This document shows, in pieces, positions 1-8,170 of a DNA stretch of 47,230 nucleotides. The DNA is from Burkholderiales bacterium (GTDB taxonomy: Bacteria > Pseudomonadota > Gammaproteobacteria > Burkholderiales > Casimicrobiaceae). Position 1 is the stretch's first letter. The number at the start of each line of letters is the position of its first letter. The notes below the pieces were generated by a model, which was not told the origin of the DNA, searched no databases, and saw only the letters and a list, made by a program, of their open reading frames with translations. Location: the NCBI GenBank assembly GCA_025927765.1, contig JAICKU010000025.1:1-47230 (forward strand), read 5' to 3'. A program made the position numbers and the translations under genes.

Positions 1-2
1 CG

Positions 3-980
3 TGGCTCATCACCGGCTACCTGCTGATCGCCGTCATGCCCGTGCTCGCCGGCGCGGTCACCATGCTGCTCACCGACCGGCACTTCGGCACGTCGTTCTT
101 CAACGCGGCCGGCGGCGGGGACCCCGTGCTGTTCCAGCACATCTTCTGGTTCTTCGGCCACCCCGAGGTGTACATCATCATCATGCCGGCGTTCGGGCTG
201 ATCTCCGAGATCATCCCGACGTTCTCGCGCAAGCCGCTGTTCGGCTATGCGTCGATGGTCTACGCCGTGGCGGCGATCGCGATCCTGTCGTTCCTCGTGT
301 GGGCGCACCACATGTTCACGACCGGCCTGCCGGTTGCGAGCATCCTCTTCTACATGTATGCGACGATGCTGATCGCCGTGCCGACCGGCGTGAAGGTGTT
401 CAATTGGACCGCGACGATGTGGAAGGGGTCGATCACGCTCGAAGCGCCGATGCTCTTCGCGCTCGGCTTCCTGTTCCTGTTCGTGATCGGCGGATTCACC
501 GGCCTGATCGTCGCGATCCAGCCGGTCGACATCCAGTTCCAGGACACGTACTACGTCGTCGCGCACTTCCACTACGTGATGGTCGCAGGCACGCTGTTCG
601 CGTTCTTCGGTGGCACGTACTACTGGCTGCCCAAGATGACCGGTCACATGTACGACGAGAAGCTCGCGAAGTGGCACTTCTGGGGCTCGTTCATCTTCTT
701 CAACGTCGCGTTCTTCCCGATGCACTTCCTGGGCCTCGCCGGCATGCCGCGGCGTGTCCCCGATTACGCGCAGCAGTTCACCGACTGGAACATGGTCTCG
801 ACGATCGGCGCGTTCGGCTTCGGACTGTCGCAGCTCATCTTCCTGACCGCGGTGGTCAAGTGCATCCGCGGCGGCGCGCCGGCGCCGGCCAAGCCGTGGG
901 AGGGCGCGACCACGCTGGAGTGGACGCTGCCGTCGCCTGCGCCGTATCACTCGTTCGAGACACCGCCGGTCATCAAGTGA
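3..980 (+). CDS. ctaD: Cytochrome c oxidase subunit I, C-terminal part (5' truncated by window edge)
   Basis: This is the heme-copper catalytic subunit of an aa3-type terminal oxidase, an inner-membrane proton pump that reduces oxygen with electrons from cytochrome c. The reading frame is open from the first bases, so the N-terminus lies upstream of the window. Visible signatures are the CuB ligand region [14 protein letters not shown], with the His that cross-links to Tyr, the second CuB His pair in [11 protein letters not shown], and the HFHYVMVAG segment that carries the heme a3 and heme a histidines. Several strongly hydrophobic helices follow the expected pattern. The downstream genes (Cox11-type ctaG, subunit III, SURF1, ctaB, SCO) are all assembly or structural partners of an aa3 oxidase, which fits an aa3 rather than a cbb3 enzyme. 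Identity is very secure; only the start is unknown. Confidence 0.97.
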   Translation, partial: WLITGYLLIAVMPVLAGAVTMLLTDRHFGTSFFNAAGGGDPVLFQHIFWFFGHPEVYIIIMPAFGLISEIIPTFSRKPLFGYASMVYAVAAIAILSFLVWAHHMFTTGLPVASILFYMYATMLIAVPTGVKVFNWTATMWKGSITLEAPMLFALGFLFLFVIGGFTGLIVAIQPVDIQFQDTYYVVAHFHYVMVAGTLFAFFGGTYYWLPKMTGHMYDEKLAKWHFWGSFIFFNVAFFPMHFLGLAGMPRRVPDYAQQFTDWNMVSTIGAFGFGLSQLIFLTAVVKCIRGGAPAPAKPWEGATTLEWTLPSPAPYHSFETPPVIK

Positions 981-993
981 GCCGTTTCGCATC

Positions 994-1218
994 ATGCAGA
1001 TAGCCTCACCCGCGATGCCCGACGACCGCAGCCCCGAAGAGCGCCTGAAGGCGGCGAATCGCCGCACGGGCCTGATGCTGGCCGGCATCGCCCTGCTGTT
1101 CTTCGTCGGCATCATCCTCACGCGGCTGTTCGACGACCCGCGCGTGTCGCCGGCGGTGATGGGCGGTGCCGCGATCCTGTTCCTGCTGATCGCCATCGGC
1201 AGGCATCTGCGCAAATGA
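994..1218 (+). CDS. Small two-helix membrane protein, cytochrome oxidase small assembly protein-like
   Basis: A 74-residue protein between ctaD and ctaG, overlapping the ctaG start by 4 bp (ATGA). The first helix region, KAANRRTGLMLAGIALLFFV, closely resembles the roughly 40-residue cytochrome oxidase small assembly proteins found at this position in many betaproteobacteria. Unlike those one-helix proteins, it has a second hydrophobic segment near residues 51-68 before a basic end (GRHLRK). An internal ATG at 1015 is a possible alternative start and would give a protein 7 residues shorter; neither start has a clear ribosome binding site. Its location and topology suggest a helper in oxidase assembly in the inner membrane. 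The role is inferred from position and resemblance only. Confidence 0.75.
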   Translation: MQIASPAMPDDRSPEERLKAANRRTGLMLAGIALLFFVGIILTRLFDDPRVSPAVMGGAAILFLLIAIGRHLRK

Positions 1219-1769
1219 ACGCCGCGCAGGACGAGCGCCGGCGCGAGACTGCGCAGCACAACCGGACGCTGCTGATGAAGCTCGGCGTCGTCGTCGTGGC
1301 GATGTTCGGCTTCGGCTACGCGCTCGTGCCGTTCTACGAGAAGATCTGCCAGGCCACGGGCCTGCGCGACATCGACCGCGCCGACCGGGTGGTGAATACG
1401 CAGGTCGACAAGACGCGGCTGGTGACGATCGAGTTCGACACGAACCTGCGCAACCTGCCGTGGGAGTTCCGCGCGCTGCAGCTCGCCGAGAAGGTGCACC
1501 CGGGCGAAGTGACGCAGGCAATGTTCGAGGTCGTGAACAAGACGAACCGCCCGATCACGGGACAGGCGATCCCGAGCTACGCACCGCAGCAGGCCTCGCT
1601 CTATTTCCGCAAGCTCGACTGCTTCTGCTTCAAGCAGCAGACGCTCCAGCCCGGCGAGAAGCGCGACATGCCGGTCGTGTTCGTCGTCGATCCCGCACTG
1701 CCGAAGGACGTGGGCACGATCACCCTCGCCTACACGTTCTTCGAAGTCGAGGGCAATGGGAGATCCTAA
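1215..1769 (+). CDS. ctaG: Cytochrome c oxidase assembly protein CtaG (Cox11 family)
   Basis: This copper chaperone delivers Cu to the CuB centre of subunit I. The 184-residue protein has the family layout: a short cytoplasmic N-terminus, one membrane helix at about residues 20-40, then a periplasmic beta domain. The copper-binding CFCF motif is present (C136 and C138, in LDCFCFKQQ), and a further conserved Cys (C45) sits just after the helix in YEKICQATG. The ATG at 1215 overlaps the stop of the preceding small gene, implying translational coupling. The 17 bp before ctaE hold no extra gene; many relatives carry a DUF2970 gene there. Assignment is secure. Confidence 0.96.
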   Translation: MNAAQDERRRETAQHNRTLLMKLGVVVVAMFGFGYALVPFYEKICQATGLRDIDRADRVVNTQVDKTRLVTIEFDTNLRNLPWEFRALQLAEKVHPGEVTQAMFEVVNKTNRPITGQAIPSYAPQQASLYFRKLDCFCFKQQTLQPGEKRDMPVVFVVDPALPKDVGTITLAYTFFEVEGNGRS

Positions 1770-1786
1770 ATGACAAGGGGTAAGCA

Positions 1787-2653
1787 ATGAGTGCCGCCGC
1801 CGCACCCGCCGGCAAGCCGTATTACTTCGTTCCGCAACCGTCGCACTGGCCCATCTTCGGCTCGGGCGCAGTGCTGCTGATGGGGACGGGCGCCGCGTTC
1901 TGGTTCAACAAGTACGAACCGGGGCCGTGGCTCGTGCTCGCCGGGTTCTGCCTGCTGCTCGTGATGCTGTTCGGCTGGTTCGGCTCGGTGATCAACGAGT
2001 CGGAGCATCGCCTCTACAACCAGCGCGTCGACACGTCGTTCCGCTGGAGCATGAGCTTCTTCATCTTCAGCGAGGTGATGTTCTTCGCGGCGTTCTTCGG
2101 TGCGCTCTTCTACGTGCGCAACGTGTCGGTGCCCGATCTTGGCGACGCGCTGACAGGTCGCGTGCTATGGCCCGACTTCGCGGCGCAATGGCCGACCAAC
2201 GGACCCTACCTCAAGCAGGCGTTCACGCCGATGGGCGCGATCGGCATTCCGCTCATCAACACGATCATCCTCGTCACGTCGGGCGGCACGCTCACCATCG
2301 CGCACCACGCGCTGAAGGCGGGGCATCGCGGTGCGCTCAAGTTCTGGCTTTTCGTGACGATCGTGCTCGGCTTCTCGTTCATCTCGCTGCAGGGCTACGA
2401 GTACACGCACGCGTACAGCGAGCTCAACCTCAAGCTCTCGTCGGGTGTCTACGGCTCGACGTTCTTCATGCTGACCGGCTTCCACGGCTTCCACGTGACG
2501 ATCGGCGCGATCATGCTGAGCGTGATGCTGGTCCGGGCGTTCCGCGGGCACTTCGACGCCGAGCATCACTTCGCGTTCGAGGCGGCCGCATGGTACTGGC
2601 ACTTCGTCGACGTGGTGTGGCTGCTGCTCTTCGTCCTCGTCTACTGGCTCTGA
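1787..2653 (+). CDS. ctaE: Cytochrome c oxidase subunit III
   Basis: A 288-residue polytopic membrane protein of the oxidase core, which stabilises the subunit I active site and the proton-uptake side. Family hallmarks include the opening KPYYFVPQPSHWPIFGS, the helix pair around FIFSEVMFFAAFFGALFYV with its conserved Glu, the LQGYEYTHA segment and the C-terminal AAAWYWHFVDVVWLLLFV helix. The ATG at 1787 follows a purine-rich AGGGGTAAGCA ribosome binding site. A six-codon ORF (1770-1790, MTRGKQ) lies in the gap and its stop overlaps the ctaE start; it may aid coupling or be chance. This is the last plus-strand gene before a minus-strand DUF2909 gene. Confidence 0.97.
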   Translation: MSAAAAPAGKPYYFVPQPSHWPIFGSGAVLLMGTGAAFWFNKYEPGPWLVLAGFCLLLVMLFGWFGSVINESEHRLYNQRVDTSFRWSMSFFIFSEVMFFAAFFGALFYVRNVSVPDLGDALTGRVLWPDFAAQWPTNGPYLKQAFTPMGAIGIPLINTIILVTSGGTLTIAHHALKAGHRGALKFWLFVTIVLGFSFISLQGYEYTHAYSELNLKLSSGVYGSTFFMLTGFHGFHVTIGAIMLSVMLVRAFRGHFDAEHHFAFEAAAWYWHFVDVVWLLLFVLVYWL

Positions 2654-2685
2654 CGCACGCGAAGCGACCGCGGCGTTGCGCGGAT

Positions 2686-2883
2686 TTACAGCTGGCCGGG
2701 CACGATCCAGCCCATCCAGTAGGAGAAGACGAGGAACGCGATCAGCGCCATCGAGAGTCCGACACGCACCGCGAGCGCGATGACGACGCGGTTGCCGTGG
2801 CCGCGGTCGCGATACAGGAACACGAGCGCGGTGAAGAGCGCGGTGACGATCGCGATCAGCACGACGATGACGATGATTCTCAT
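2686..2883 (-). CDS. Twin-transmembrane protein (DUF2909-like)
   Basis: A 65-residue protein on the strand opposite to its neighbours, starting at the ATG complementary to 2881-2883 (MRIIVIVVLIAIV). It has two hydrophobic helices, at about residues 2-20 and 34-55, separated by the charged loop YRDRGHGNRV. This matches the DUF2909 twin-transmembrane proteins commonly embedded, often inverted, next to the cox genes of betaproteobacteria. The frame extends 29 codons further upstream, but that part is polar, Arg-rich and overlaps the promoter side of the SURF1 gene, so the later Met is preferred. Function is unknown; a link to oxidase assembly is inferred from position only. Confidence 0.8.
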   Translation of the reverse strand: MRIIVIVVLIAIVTALFTALVFLYRDRGHGNRVVIALAVRVGLSMALIAFLVFSYWMGWIVPGQL

Positions 2884-2930
2884 GGCGCTCGCGAGTCCCG
2901 GGTCAGTGTAGCACCCGGGTTCGTGGCGCA

Positions 2931-3680
2931 ATGATGGCCGCTGTTGCTCGCAACGACGCGAGCGCGCCACGCCGGCCCGCGTGGGTGCCGACGGTCGCGG
3001 CCCTCGCCGCCGTCGTGCTCTTCGTCACCGCGGGCAACTGGCAGCACCGCCGGATGCTCGAGAAGGACGCGCTGCACGCGCGCATCGTGCAGGCGGCCGC
3101 GATTGCGCCGGTGGCGCTGCCGCGCGACGTCGCCGACTGGAATGCGTGGCGCTTTCGCCAGGTCGCGCTCGAAGGCACGTACGACGCGAAGCGCCAGATC
3201 CTGATCGACAACCGTGTGCACGATGGACGCGTCGGCTTCGACGTCGTGGCGCCGCTCGACCTCGGCGACGGCCGCGTCGTGCTCGTCGACCGCGGATGGG
3301 TTGCGGGCGGGCCGTCGCGGCGCAATCTTCCGTCGCCGCCGGTGCCGCAAGGCAACGTGAAGATCGCCGGGAGAATCGACATTCCGCCGCAGGACTACTT
3401 CGAACTGGGAGACCGCAGCGCCCCACCGGGGCGCGTGTGGCTGCACCTCGACCCCGCGCGCTTCGCCAAGGCGACCGGCGTCGACGTGCTCCCGATCGTC
3501 GTCGAGGCGCTCGGCCCCAACGAAGGCGGGCTGCTGCGCGACTGGCCGGTGCCGGCGTCCGACAGCGGCCGCAACCTGAGCTACATGATGCAGTGGTACG
3601 CGTTCGCCGCGATGGCCGCGGGCCTGTGGGCCTGGTTCACGCTCGTGCCGGTGCTCCGTGCACGTCATGCCCGTGGATAG
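2931..3680 (+). CDS. SURF1 family cytochrome oxidase biogenesis protein
   Basis: A 249-residue inner-membrane protein of the SURF1/Shy1 family, which helps insert heme A into subunit I. It shows the family topology: an N-terminal helix (about residues 18-37, ending in the conserved GNWQHRR), a large periplasmic domain, and a C-terminal helix (about 222-243, MMQWYAFAAMAAGLWAWF). Conserved stretches include WRFRQVALEGTYD, DNRVHDGRVGFDVVAPL and VLVDRGWVAGG. The ATG at 2931 lies only 47 bp from the divergent DUF2909 start, so both promoters must share that gap. The last codons overlap the beginning of the next gene. Confidence 0.95.
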   Translation: MMAAVARNDASAPRRPAWVPTVAALAAVVLFVTAGNWQHRRMLEKDALHARIVQAAAIAPVALPRDVADWNAWRFRQVALEGTYDAKRQILIDNRVHDGRVGFDVVAPLDLGDGRVVLVDRGWVAGGPSRRNLPSPPVPQGNVKIAGRIDIPPQDYFELGDRSAPPGRVWLHLDPARFAKATGVDVLPIVVEALGPNEGGLLRDWPVPASDSGRNLSYMMQWYAFAAMAAGLWAWFTLVPVLRARHARG

Positions 3681-4248
3681 CGCGGCCGCGAACGACGTGC
3701 GCGCAACCAGTGCGCGCACGAAGCGGATGATCGCGCTGCTTGCGGCGATCGCGATCGCGCCGGTCGTGCTCGCTTACCTCGCCTATTACGTGTTCCCGCG
3801 CGACGCGCGCGTCAACTACGGCGACCTGCTGCCGCATACGACGATCCCGGCGATCGCGGGGACGCGCGCGGACGGACAGCCATTCGACGTGCGCGACCTT
3901 CGCGGCCGCTGGATCGTGCTCTACCAGTCGCCCGCGGCGTGCAACGATGCCTGCGCGACGGCGCTCTACGCCGGCCGTCAGTCGCGCACGATCCAGAATG
4001 CCGAGCGCGAGCGCGTCGTGCGCGTCTGGCTCACGACCGGTGGGGAGCCGGCGCCGGCGTTGGTGGCCGAGCATCCCGACCTCGAGGTCGTGCGCGTCAC
4101 GACTCCGCCGGCGTTGCCGCACGGCGCCAATCACATCTATCTCGTCGATCCGCTCGGCAACTTCGTGTTGGCGTGGCCCGCGAACCCCGACATCAAGGCG
4201 ATGGCGAAGGACCTCACGCGGCTTCTGCACGCGTCGTCCATCGGATAG
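3667..4248 (+). CDS. SCO-like membrane protein with CxxxC motif
   Basis: A 193-residue protein with one N-terminal membrane anchor (about residues 21-42) followed by a thioredoxin-fold-like periplasmic domain. The sequence RWIVLYQSPAACNDACATAL places two cysteines (C92, C96) in a CxxxC arrangement like the copper site of SCO1/SenC proteins. A His-rich stretch, PHGANHIYLVDPLG, resembles the region holding the third ligand in SCO. Such proteins sit between SURF1 and ctaA in many betaproteobacteria and are usually called transmembrane or cytochrome oxidase-related proteins. The ATG at 3667 lies inside the SURF1 end (14-bp overlap); an upstream GTG at 3658 is possible. A copper or redox role is an inference from the motif and the locus. 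Confidence 0.85.
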   Translation: MPVDSAAANDVRATSARTKRMIALLAAIAIAPVVLAYLAYYVFPRDARVNYGDLLPHTTIPAIAGTRADGQPFDVRDLRGRWIVLYQSPAACNDACATALYAGRQSRTIQNAERERVVRVWLTTGGEPAPALVAEHPDLEVVRVTTPPALPHGANHIYLVDPLGNFVLAWPANPDIKAMAKDLTRLLHASSIG

Positions 4249-4267
4249 GAAGGTATGCGCGGAACGA

Positions 4268-4285
4268 GCGACGTGGCCACGTCGC
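4268..4285. promoter_or_regulatory. 18-bp perfect palindrome upstream of ctaB (candidate operator)
   Basis: The sequence GCGACGTGGCCACGTCGC reads the same on both strands with no mismatch. It ends two bases before a TAAAAT hexamer (4288-4293) that resembles a sigma-70 -10 box, so it covers the spacer and -35 region. It sits exactly where ctaA normally lies. Binding of a dimeric regulator is inferred; no regulator is identified. Confidence 0.5.
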
Positions 4286-4317
4286 GCTAAAATGGCGGTC
4301 TTTCCGGTGCCTCACCC

Positions 4318-5208
4318 TTGACCACCCTCGCTCTTGCCGAATCGCGGGCGCGCCAGTTCTTCGCGTTGACGAAGCCGCGCGTCGTGTCGTTGATCGTCTT
4401 TACGGCGGTCATCGGCATGTTCCTCGCCATGCCGGGCATTCCGCCGGCCGCGCCGCTGTTCTTCGCGACGCTCGGCATCGCGCTCGTGGCCGGGGCCGCC
4501 GCGGCGATCAACTGCCTCGTCGAGCAGAACATCGACAAGCTGATGCGCCGCACGAGCTGGCGCCCGCTGCCCCAGGGTCAACTCACGTCGACGCAGACGC
4601 TCGTGTTCGCGCTCGGCGTCGGTGCCGCCGGCGTCTCTATTCTCTACGCGCTCGTCAATCCGCTGACCGCGTACCTGACGTTCGCCACGTTCGTCGGCTA
4701 CGCGATCGTCTACACGGTGCTGTTGAAGCCTGCGACGCCGCAGAACATCGTGATCGGCGGTGCATCCGGTGCGATGCCGCCGGTGCTGGGCTGGGCGGCG
4801 ATGACCGGCGCGGTGCCGCCGGAAGCGATGCTTCTCTTCCTGATCATCTTCGTGTGGACGCCGCCGCACTTCTGGGCGCTGGCGCTGTACCGGCGCGAGG
4901 ACTACCGCAACGCGCAGCTGCCGATGCTGCCGGTCACGCACGGCGTCCGCTACACGCAGGTGATGATCGTGCTCTATACGGTCGCGCTCGTCGCCGTCAC
5001 GCTGCTGCCGTTCTCGTTGCGGATGAGCGGCTGGCCCTACCTCGTCGCCGCGCTCGGGCTCGGCGGCTGGTTCATCGGGTACGCCGTGCGGCTGTATCGG
5101 CATTACAGCGATGCGCTCGCGCGCGCGATGTTCCGCTACTCGATCGTCTACCTCGCCGCGCTCTTCGCCGCGCTGCTGGTCGATCACTACGCGTCCGCGC
5201 TGTATTGA
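4318..5208 (+). CDS. ctaB: Protoheme IX farnesyltransferase (heme O synthase)
   Basis: A UbiA-family integral membrane prenyltransferase that adds a farnesyl group to heme B, giving heme O for the oxidase. The 296-residue protein starts [20 protein letters not shown] and shows the first Asp-rich site region in [21 protein letters not shown], where the NxxxD spacing and the Arg-rich patch are typical. [18 protein letters not shown] is another family hallmark. No upstream in-frame ATG fits, so a TTG at 4318 is the best start. A nine-codon ORF (4292-4321) ends in a TGA overlapping this TTG. The usual neighbour ctaA, which converts heme O to heme A, is missing just upstream. Confidence 0.95.
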   Translation: MTTLALAESRARQFFALTKPRVVSLIVFTAVIGMFLAMPGIPPAAPLFFATLGIALVAGAAAAINCLVEQNIDKLMRRTSWRPLPQGQLTSTQTLVFALGVGAAGVSILYALVNPLTAYLTFATFVGYAIVYTVLLKPATPQNIVIGGASGAMPPVLGWAAMTGAVPPEAMLLFLIIFVWTPPHFWALALYRREDYRNAQLPMLPVTHGVRYTQVMIVLYTVALVAVTLLPFSLRMSGWPYLVAALGLGGWFIGYAVRLYRHYSDALARAMFRYSIVYLAALFAALLVDHYASALY

Positions 5209-5251
5209 GCGCGTACTGATTCGCGCCGGCCTTGACGCCGGATGCTCGCCG

Positions 5252-5842
5252 ATGTCGCCGTTCCTTCGTCGCCTGCTCGCCGTTCTCGCCGTCGCAGCGC
5301 TCGCCGCGTGCTCGAGCGGAGGACCGAGCTTCATGGCGTCCGACGTCACCGGCTCGTCGTTCGGCCACGATTTCGCGCTGAAGGACCCGAGCGGCAAGGA
5401 ACGCACGCTCGAGGACTTTCGCGGCAAGGCCGTGGTCGTGTTCTTCGGCTACACGCAATGTCCGGACGTGTGCCCGACGACGCTCGCCACGCTCGCGACC
5501 GCCATGAAGGAACTCGGCGCCGATGCCGACCGCGTGCAGGTGCTGTTCATCACGGTCGATCCCGAGCGCGACACGCCGGAGCTGCTTGCGAAGTACGTGC
5601 CGTCGTTCGATCCGCGCTTCCTGGGTCTGTGGGGCGATGCCGACGCCACCGCGCGCACCGCGAAGGAATTCAAGGTGATCTACCAGAAGGTGCCGGGGCC
5701 GACGCCGGGCAGCTACACGATGGATCACTCGGCCGGCAGCTACGTGTTCGATCCGAAGGGCCGGCTGCGGCTCTTCATGTCGAACGGGCAGGGGCCCGAC
5801 GTGTTCGCGCACGACCTGCGCGAACTGCTGCGCGGCGCTTAG
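5252..5842 (+). CDS. SCO1/SenC family copper chaperone lipoprotein
   Basis: A 196-residue periplasmic thioredoxin-fold protein involved in metallation of the CuA centre of cytochrome oxidase subunit II. The N-terminus is a lipoprotein signal with lipobox LAAC (C20), so it is probably anchored in a membrane by lipid. The copper ligands are visible: C70 and C74 in FGYTQCPDVCPTTLA, and H159 in TMDHSAGSYVFDP. The ATG at 5252 was chosen because the signal peptide begins there; the frame is open farther upstream but overlaps ctaB. It closes the cox cluster and is followed by a 60-bp gap before a convergent gene. Confidence 0.95.
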   Translation: MSPFLRRLLAVLAVAALAACSSGGPSFMASDVTGSSFGHDFALKDPSGKERTLEDFRGKAVVVFFGYTQCPDVCPTTLATLATAMKELGADADRVQVLFITVDPERDTPELLAKYVPSFDPRFLGLWGDADATARTAKEFKVIYQKVPGPTPGSYTMDHSAGSYVFDPKGRLRLFMSNGQGPDVFAHDLRELLRGA

Positions 5843-5902
5843 AAGCCGGTCCCGCAGAACCGGCTTCCTCTTCCCCGAGCCGGAGACGGCCGGGTGGAGT
5901 GT

Positions 5903-6304
5903 TCAGGCGCCCTTCATTTCAATCAGCTCGATCTTGTACCCGTCGGGATCGCTGATGAACGCGATCACCGTCGTCCCGCCCTTCACCGGCCCCGCGTCGC
6001 GCGTCACGTCGCCGCCGTACGTCGCCGTCTTCGCCCGCACCGCGTCGCACACGGCTTTGACGTCGGGCACGCCGATCGCCACGTGCCCGAACGCGTTGCC
6101 CATCTCGTAGCGATCGACGCCGTAGTTGTAGGTGAGCTCGAGCACCGCGTGCTCGCGCTCGTCGCCGTAGCCGACGAAGGCGAGCGTGTAGCGCTGCTCG
6201 GGCCGGTCGGTGCGCCGCAACAGCTTCATGCCGAGCACGTCGGTGTAGAACGCGACCGAGCGCTCGAGGTCGCCCACGCGAAGCATCGTGTGCAGCATTC
6301 TCAT
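5903..6304 (-). CDS. gloA: Lactoylglutathione lyase (glyoxalase I)
   Basis: A 133-residue vicinal-oxygen-chelate protein that isomerises the methylglyoxal-glutathione hemithioacetal to S-lactoylglutathione in the cytoplasm. It starts [20 protein letters not shown] and is close to the 135 residues of the Escherichia coli enzyme. All four metal ligands appear: H5, E56 (AVLELTYN), H74 (AFGHVAIGV) and E126 (YKIELIEM). The absence of the longer insertions of Zn-type enzymes suggests the Ni/Co-type class, as in E. coli. The ATG complementary to 6302-6304 is used; the frame is open upstream but overlaps the rubredoxin gene. It probably shares a transcript with rubredoxin, 26 bp upstream. Confidence 0.96.
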   Translation of the reverse strand: MRMLHTMLRVGDLERSVAFYTDVLGMKLLRRTDRPEQRYTLAFVGYGDEREHAVLELTYNYGVDRYEMGNAFGHVAIGVPDVKAVCDAVRAKTATYGGDVTRDAGPVKGGTTVIAFISDPDGYKIELIEMKGA

Positions 6305-6330
6305 CGTGATTCCTCCGCTCGAGGCGTGGC

Positions 6331-6495
6331 TCAGAACTCGACCATCTCGAAGTCGTCCTTGCGCGCGCCGCATTCGGGACACGTCCAGTTCGGCGGCACG
6401 TCCTCCCAGCGCGTGCCGGGCGGAATGCCGTCTTCGGGGGACCCGACCTCCTCGTCGTAGATCCAGCCGCAGATCAAGCACATGTATTTTTTCAT
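6331..6495 (-). CDS. Rubredoxin
   Basis: A 54-residue iron protein with one Fe(Cys)4 site, used for electron transfer. Both knuckles are intact: C6 and C9 in [11 protein letters not shown], and C39 and C42 in [14 protein letters not shown]. The length and the [18 protein letters not shown] segment are typical of the family. It is the first gene of a likely rubredoxin-gloA minus-strand unit and is divergent from thiD, an arrangement common in Burkholderiales. Its redox partner is not encoded in this window. Confidence 0.97.
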   Translation of the reverse strand: MKKYMCLICGWIYDEEVGSPEDGIPPGTRWEDVPPNWTCPECGARKDDFEMVEF

Positions 6496-6514
6496 CGGGA
6501 AGGCGCGACTTCGG

Positions 6515-6547
6515 CGAACGGGGAGCAGCCCGTTCGTGGGATAGAAT
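6515..6547. promoter_or_regulatory. Inverted repeat and -10-like element between rubredoxin and thiD
   Basis: CGAACGGG (6515-6522) and CCCGTTCG (6529-6536) form a perfect 8-bp inverted repeat with a 6-base spacer. A TAGAAT hexamer (6542-6547) follows and resembles a -10 box reading towards thiD. No good -35 box is seen at the right spacing; the repeat occupies that region. It could be an operator serving the divergent genes. No THI-box (TPP riboswitch) is apparent before thiD. Confidence 0.4.
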
Positions 6548-6600
6548 CGAAGTGTAGCAATCCGCCTCCCGCCCGCGCGCCGTTCGCGTCGCGCGCTGCC

Positions 6601-7500
6601 ATGCCCACCGACGCCGATCCCGCCTTTCCGCCGCTCGTCCTCACGTTCGCCGCCTCCGATCCATCGAGTGGCGCGGGCATCCAGGCGGACCTGCTCACGC
6701 TGTCCAGCATGGGCTGTCATCCGCTGTCGGTCATCACCGCGCTCACCGTGCAGGACACGATCGGCGTCGAGGCGATGCGCGCCGTCGATGCGGAGTGGGT
6801 GGCCGACCAGGCGCGCGCGCTCCTCGAGGACATGCCCGTCGACGCGTTCAAGATCGGCGTGCTCGGCAGCGTCGAGAACATCGGCGTGATCGCCGAGATC
6901 CTGTCCGACTATCCCGACGTGCCGCTCGTGCTCGACCCGGTGCTCGCGTCCGGCCGCGGCGACGAGCTCGCGACCGACGAGATGGCGAGCGCGCTGCGCG
7001 AGCTGCTCCTGCCGCACACGACGATCGTCACGCCGAACAGCATCGAAGCGCGGCGCCTGGCCGATCTCGACGACGACGATGCGTCGATCGCCGATTGCGC
7101 CGGCCGGCTCGTCGAGGCGGGATGCGAGTATGTGCTCGTCACGGGCACGCACGAACCGACGCGCGAGGTCGTCAATACGCTGTACGGACAGGGCGGTGTC
7201 GTGCGCGCCGACACGTGGCCGCGCCTTCCCGGTTCCTATCACGGCTCGGGCTGCACGCTGGCGTCGGCCATCGCGGCGATGCTCGCGAACGGCCTCGAGC
7301 TTCCCGAAGCCGTCCGCGAAGCGCAGGACTACACGTGGCATGCGCTCGAGCGAGGGTATCGGCCCGGCATGGGGCAGTTGCTGCCGGACAGGCTGTTCTG
7401 GGCGCGCGAAGAGAAGGCGGCTGCGCCGGGCGACGAGCGGGTGGACGCGCTCGCGGATGCGGCGATCGAGCGCCGGCGCGATGCCCCCGGAACGCATTAG
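6601..7500 (+). CDS. thiD: Hydroxymethylpyrimidine/phosphomethylpyrimidine kinase
   Basis: A cytoplasmic ribokinase-family enzyme that phosphorylates HMP and then HMP-phosphate to give HMP-PP for thiamine synthesis. The 299-residue protein has the family start [20 protein letters not shown], the [10 protein letters not shown] segment, [10 protein letters not shown] and the anion-hole/catalytic GSGCTL motif (C218). It is somewhat longer than the usual 260-270 residues because of a polar C-terminal tail. The ATG at 6601 directly follows a short Ala/Arg-coding stretch without a strong Shine-Dalgarno site. It overlaps thiE by 20 bp, so thiD, thiE and hemL are probably one transcript. Confidence 0.95.
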   Translation: MPTDADPAFPPLVLTFAASDPSSGAGIQADLLTLSSMGCHPLSVITALTVQDTIGVEAMRAVDAEWVADQARALLEDMPVDAFKIGVLGSVENIGVIAEILSDYPDVPLVLDPVLASGRGDELATDEMASALRELLLPHTTIVTPNSIEARRLADLDDDDASIADCAGRLVEAGCEYVLVTGTHEPTREVVNTLYGQGGVVRADTWPRLPGSYHGSGCTLASAIAAMLANGLELPEAVREAQDYTWHALERGYRPGMGQLLPDRLFWAREEKAAAPGDERVDALADAAIERRRDAPGTH

Positions 7501-8170
7501 GCCGGGACGTCGCGTCGCCGGCCTCTACGCCGTCACGCCCGACGTCGACGACGTGGACATGCTCGTCGCGAAGGTCGCCGCGGCGATCGACGGCGGCGCG
7601 CGCGTCGTCCAGTACCGCAACAAGACGTTGCCTGCACCGCAACGGGCGATGCAGGCACGCGCGCTCGCCGGGCTGTGCGCGCTTCGCGGTGCGCTCTTCA
7701 TCGTCAACGACGACGTCGCGCTCGCACGCGATGCGAACGCCGACGGCGTGCACATCGGCGAGGACGACGGCGATCTCGCGTCGACGCGCGCCGCGTTCGG
7801 TGCCGATCGTCTCGTCGGCGTCTCCTGCTACGGCGATTTCGAGCGTGCGCGCGCAGCAGTCGCGCACGGCGCCGACTACGTCGCGTTCGGCAGCTTCTTC
7901 GTCTCGCGCGTGAAGCCGGGCGCGCGCCGCGCGAGCCTCGATCTGCTCACGCGCGGCCGCGCGCTTGGCGTGCCCCTCGTCGCGATCGGCGGCATCACGG
8001 CGAGGAACGCGCCGGCGCTGATCGCCGCCGGCGCCGATGCGGTCGCGGTCATCAGCGACGTGTTCGCGCCGGACGATACGAGCGAAGTCACGCGGCGCGC
8101 TCGCGCGATCGCGACTCGGTTCACCACGAACACGACCCACGACGACGGACCTCGCCATGGCGGATCGTAA
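7481..8170 (+). CDS. thiE: Thiamine phosphate synthase
   Basis: A TIM-barrel enzyme that couples HMP-PP with thiazole phosphate to make thiamine monophosphate. The 229-residue product shows family segments [10 protein letters not shown] (substrate-binding Gln/Arg/Lys), [41 protein letters not shown] and the phosphate-binding VAIGGIT. The ATG at 7481 lies inside the end of thiD and gives a normal N-terminus ([11 protein letters not shown]). Its end overlaps hemL by 14 bp. Pairing of thiD with thiE fits one thiamine step following the other. Confidence 0.95.
   Translation: MPPERIRPGRRVAGLYAVTPDVDDVDMLVAKVAAAIDGGARVVQYRNKTLPAPQRAMQARALAGLCALRGALFIVNDDVALARDANADGVHIGEDDGDLASTRAAFGADRLVGVSCYGDFERARAAVAHGADYVAFGSFFVSRVKPGARRASLDLLTRGRALGVPLVAIGGITARNAPALIAAGADAVAVISDVFAPDDTSEVTRRARAIATRFTTNTTHDDGPRHGGS

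Noticed and set aside
2-1003. A 333-residue Arg/His-rich open frame over ctaD
   Set aside because: It is the +1-frame shadow of ctaD; its composition is unnatural and the other frame encodes clear cytochrome oxidase motifs.
6548-6600. TPP riboswitch before thiD
   Set aside because: The conserved THI-box pieces, such as CTGAGA, were not found in the short leader.
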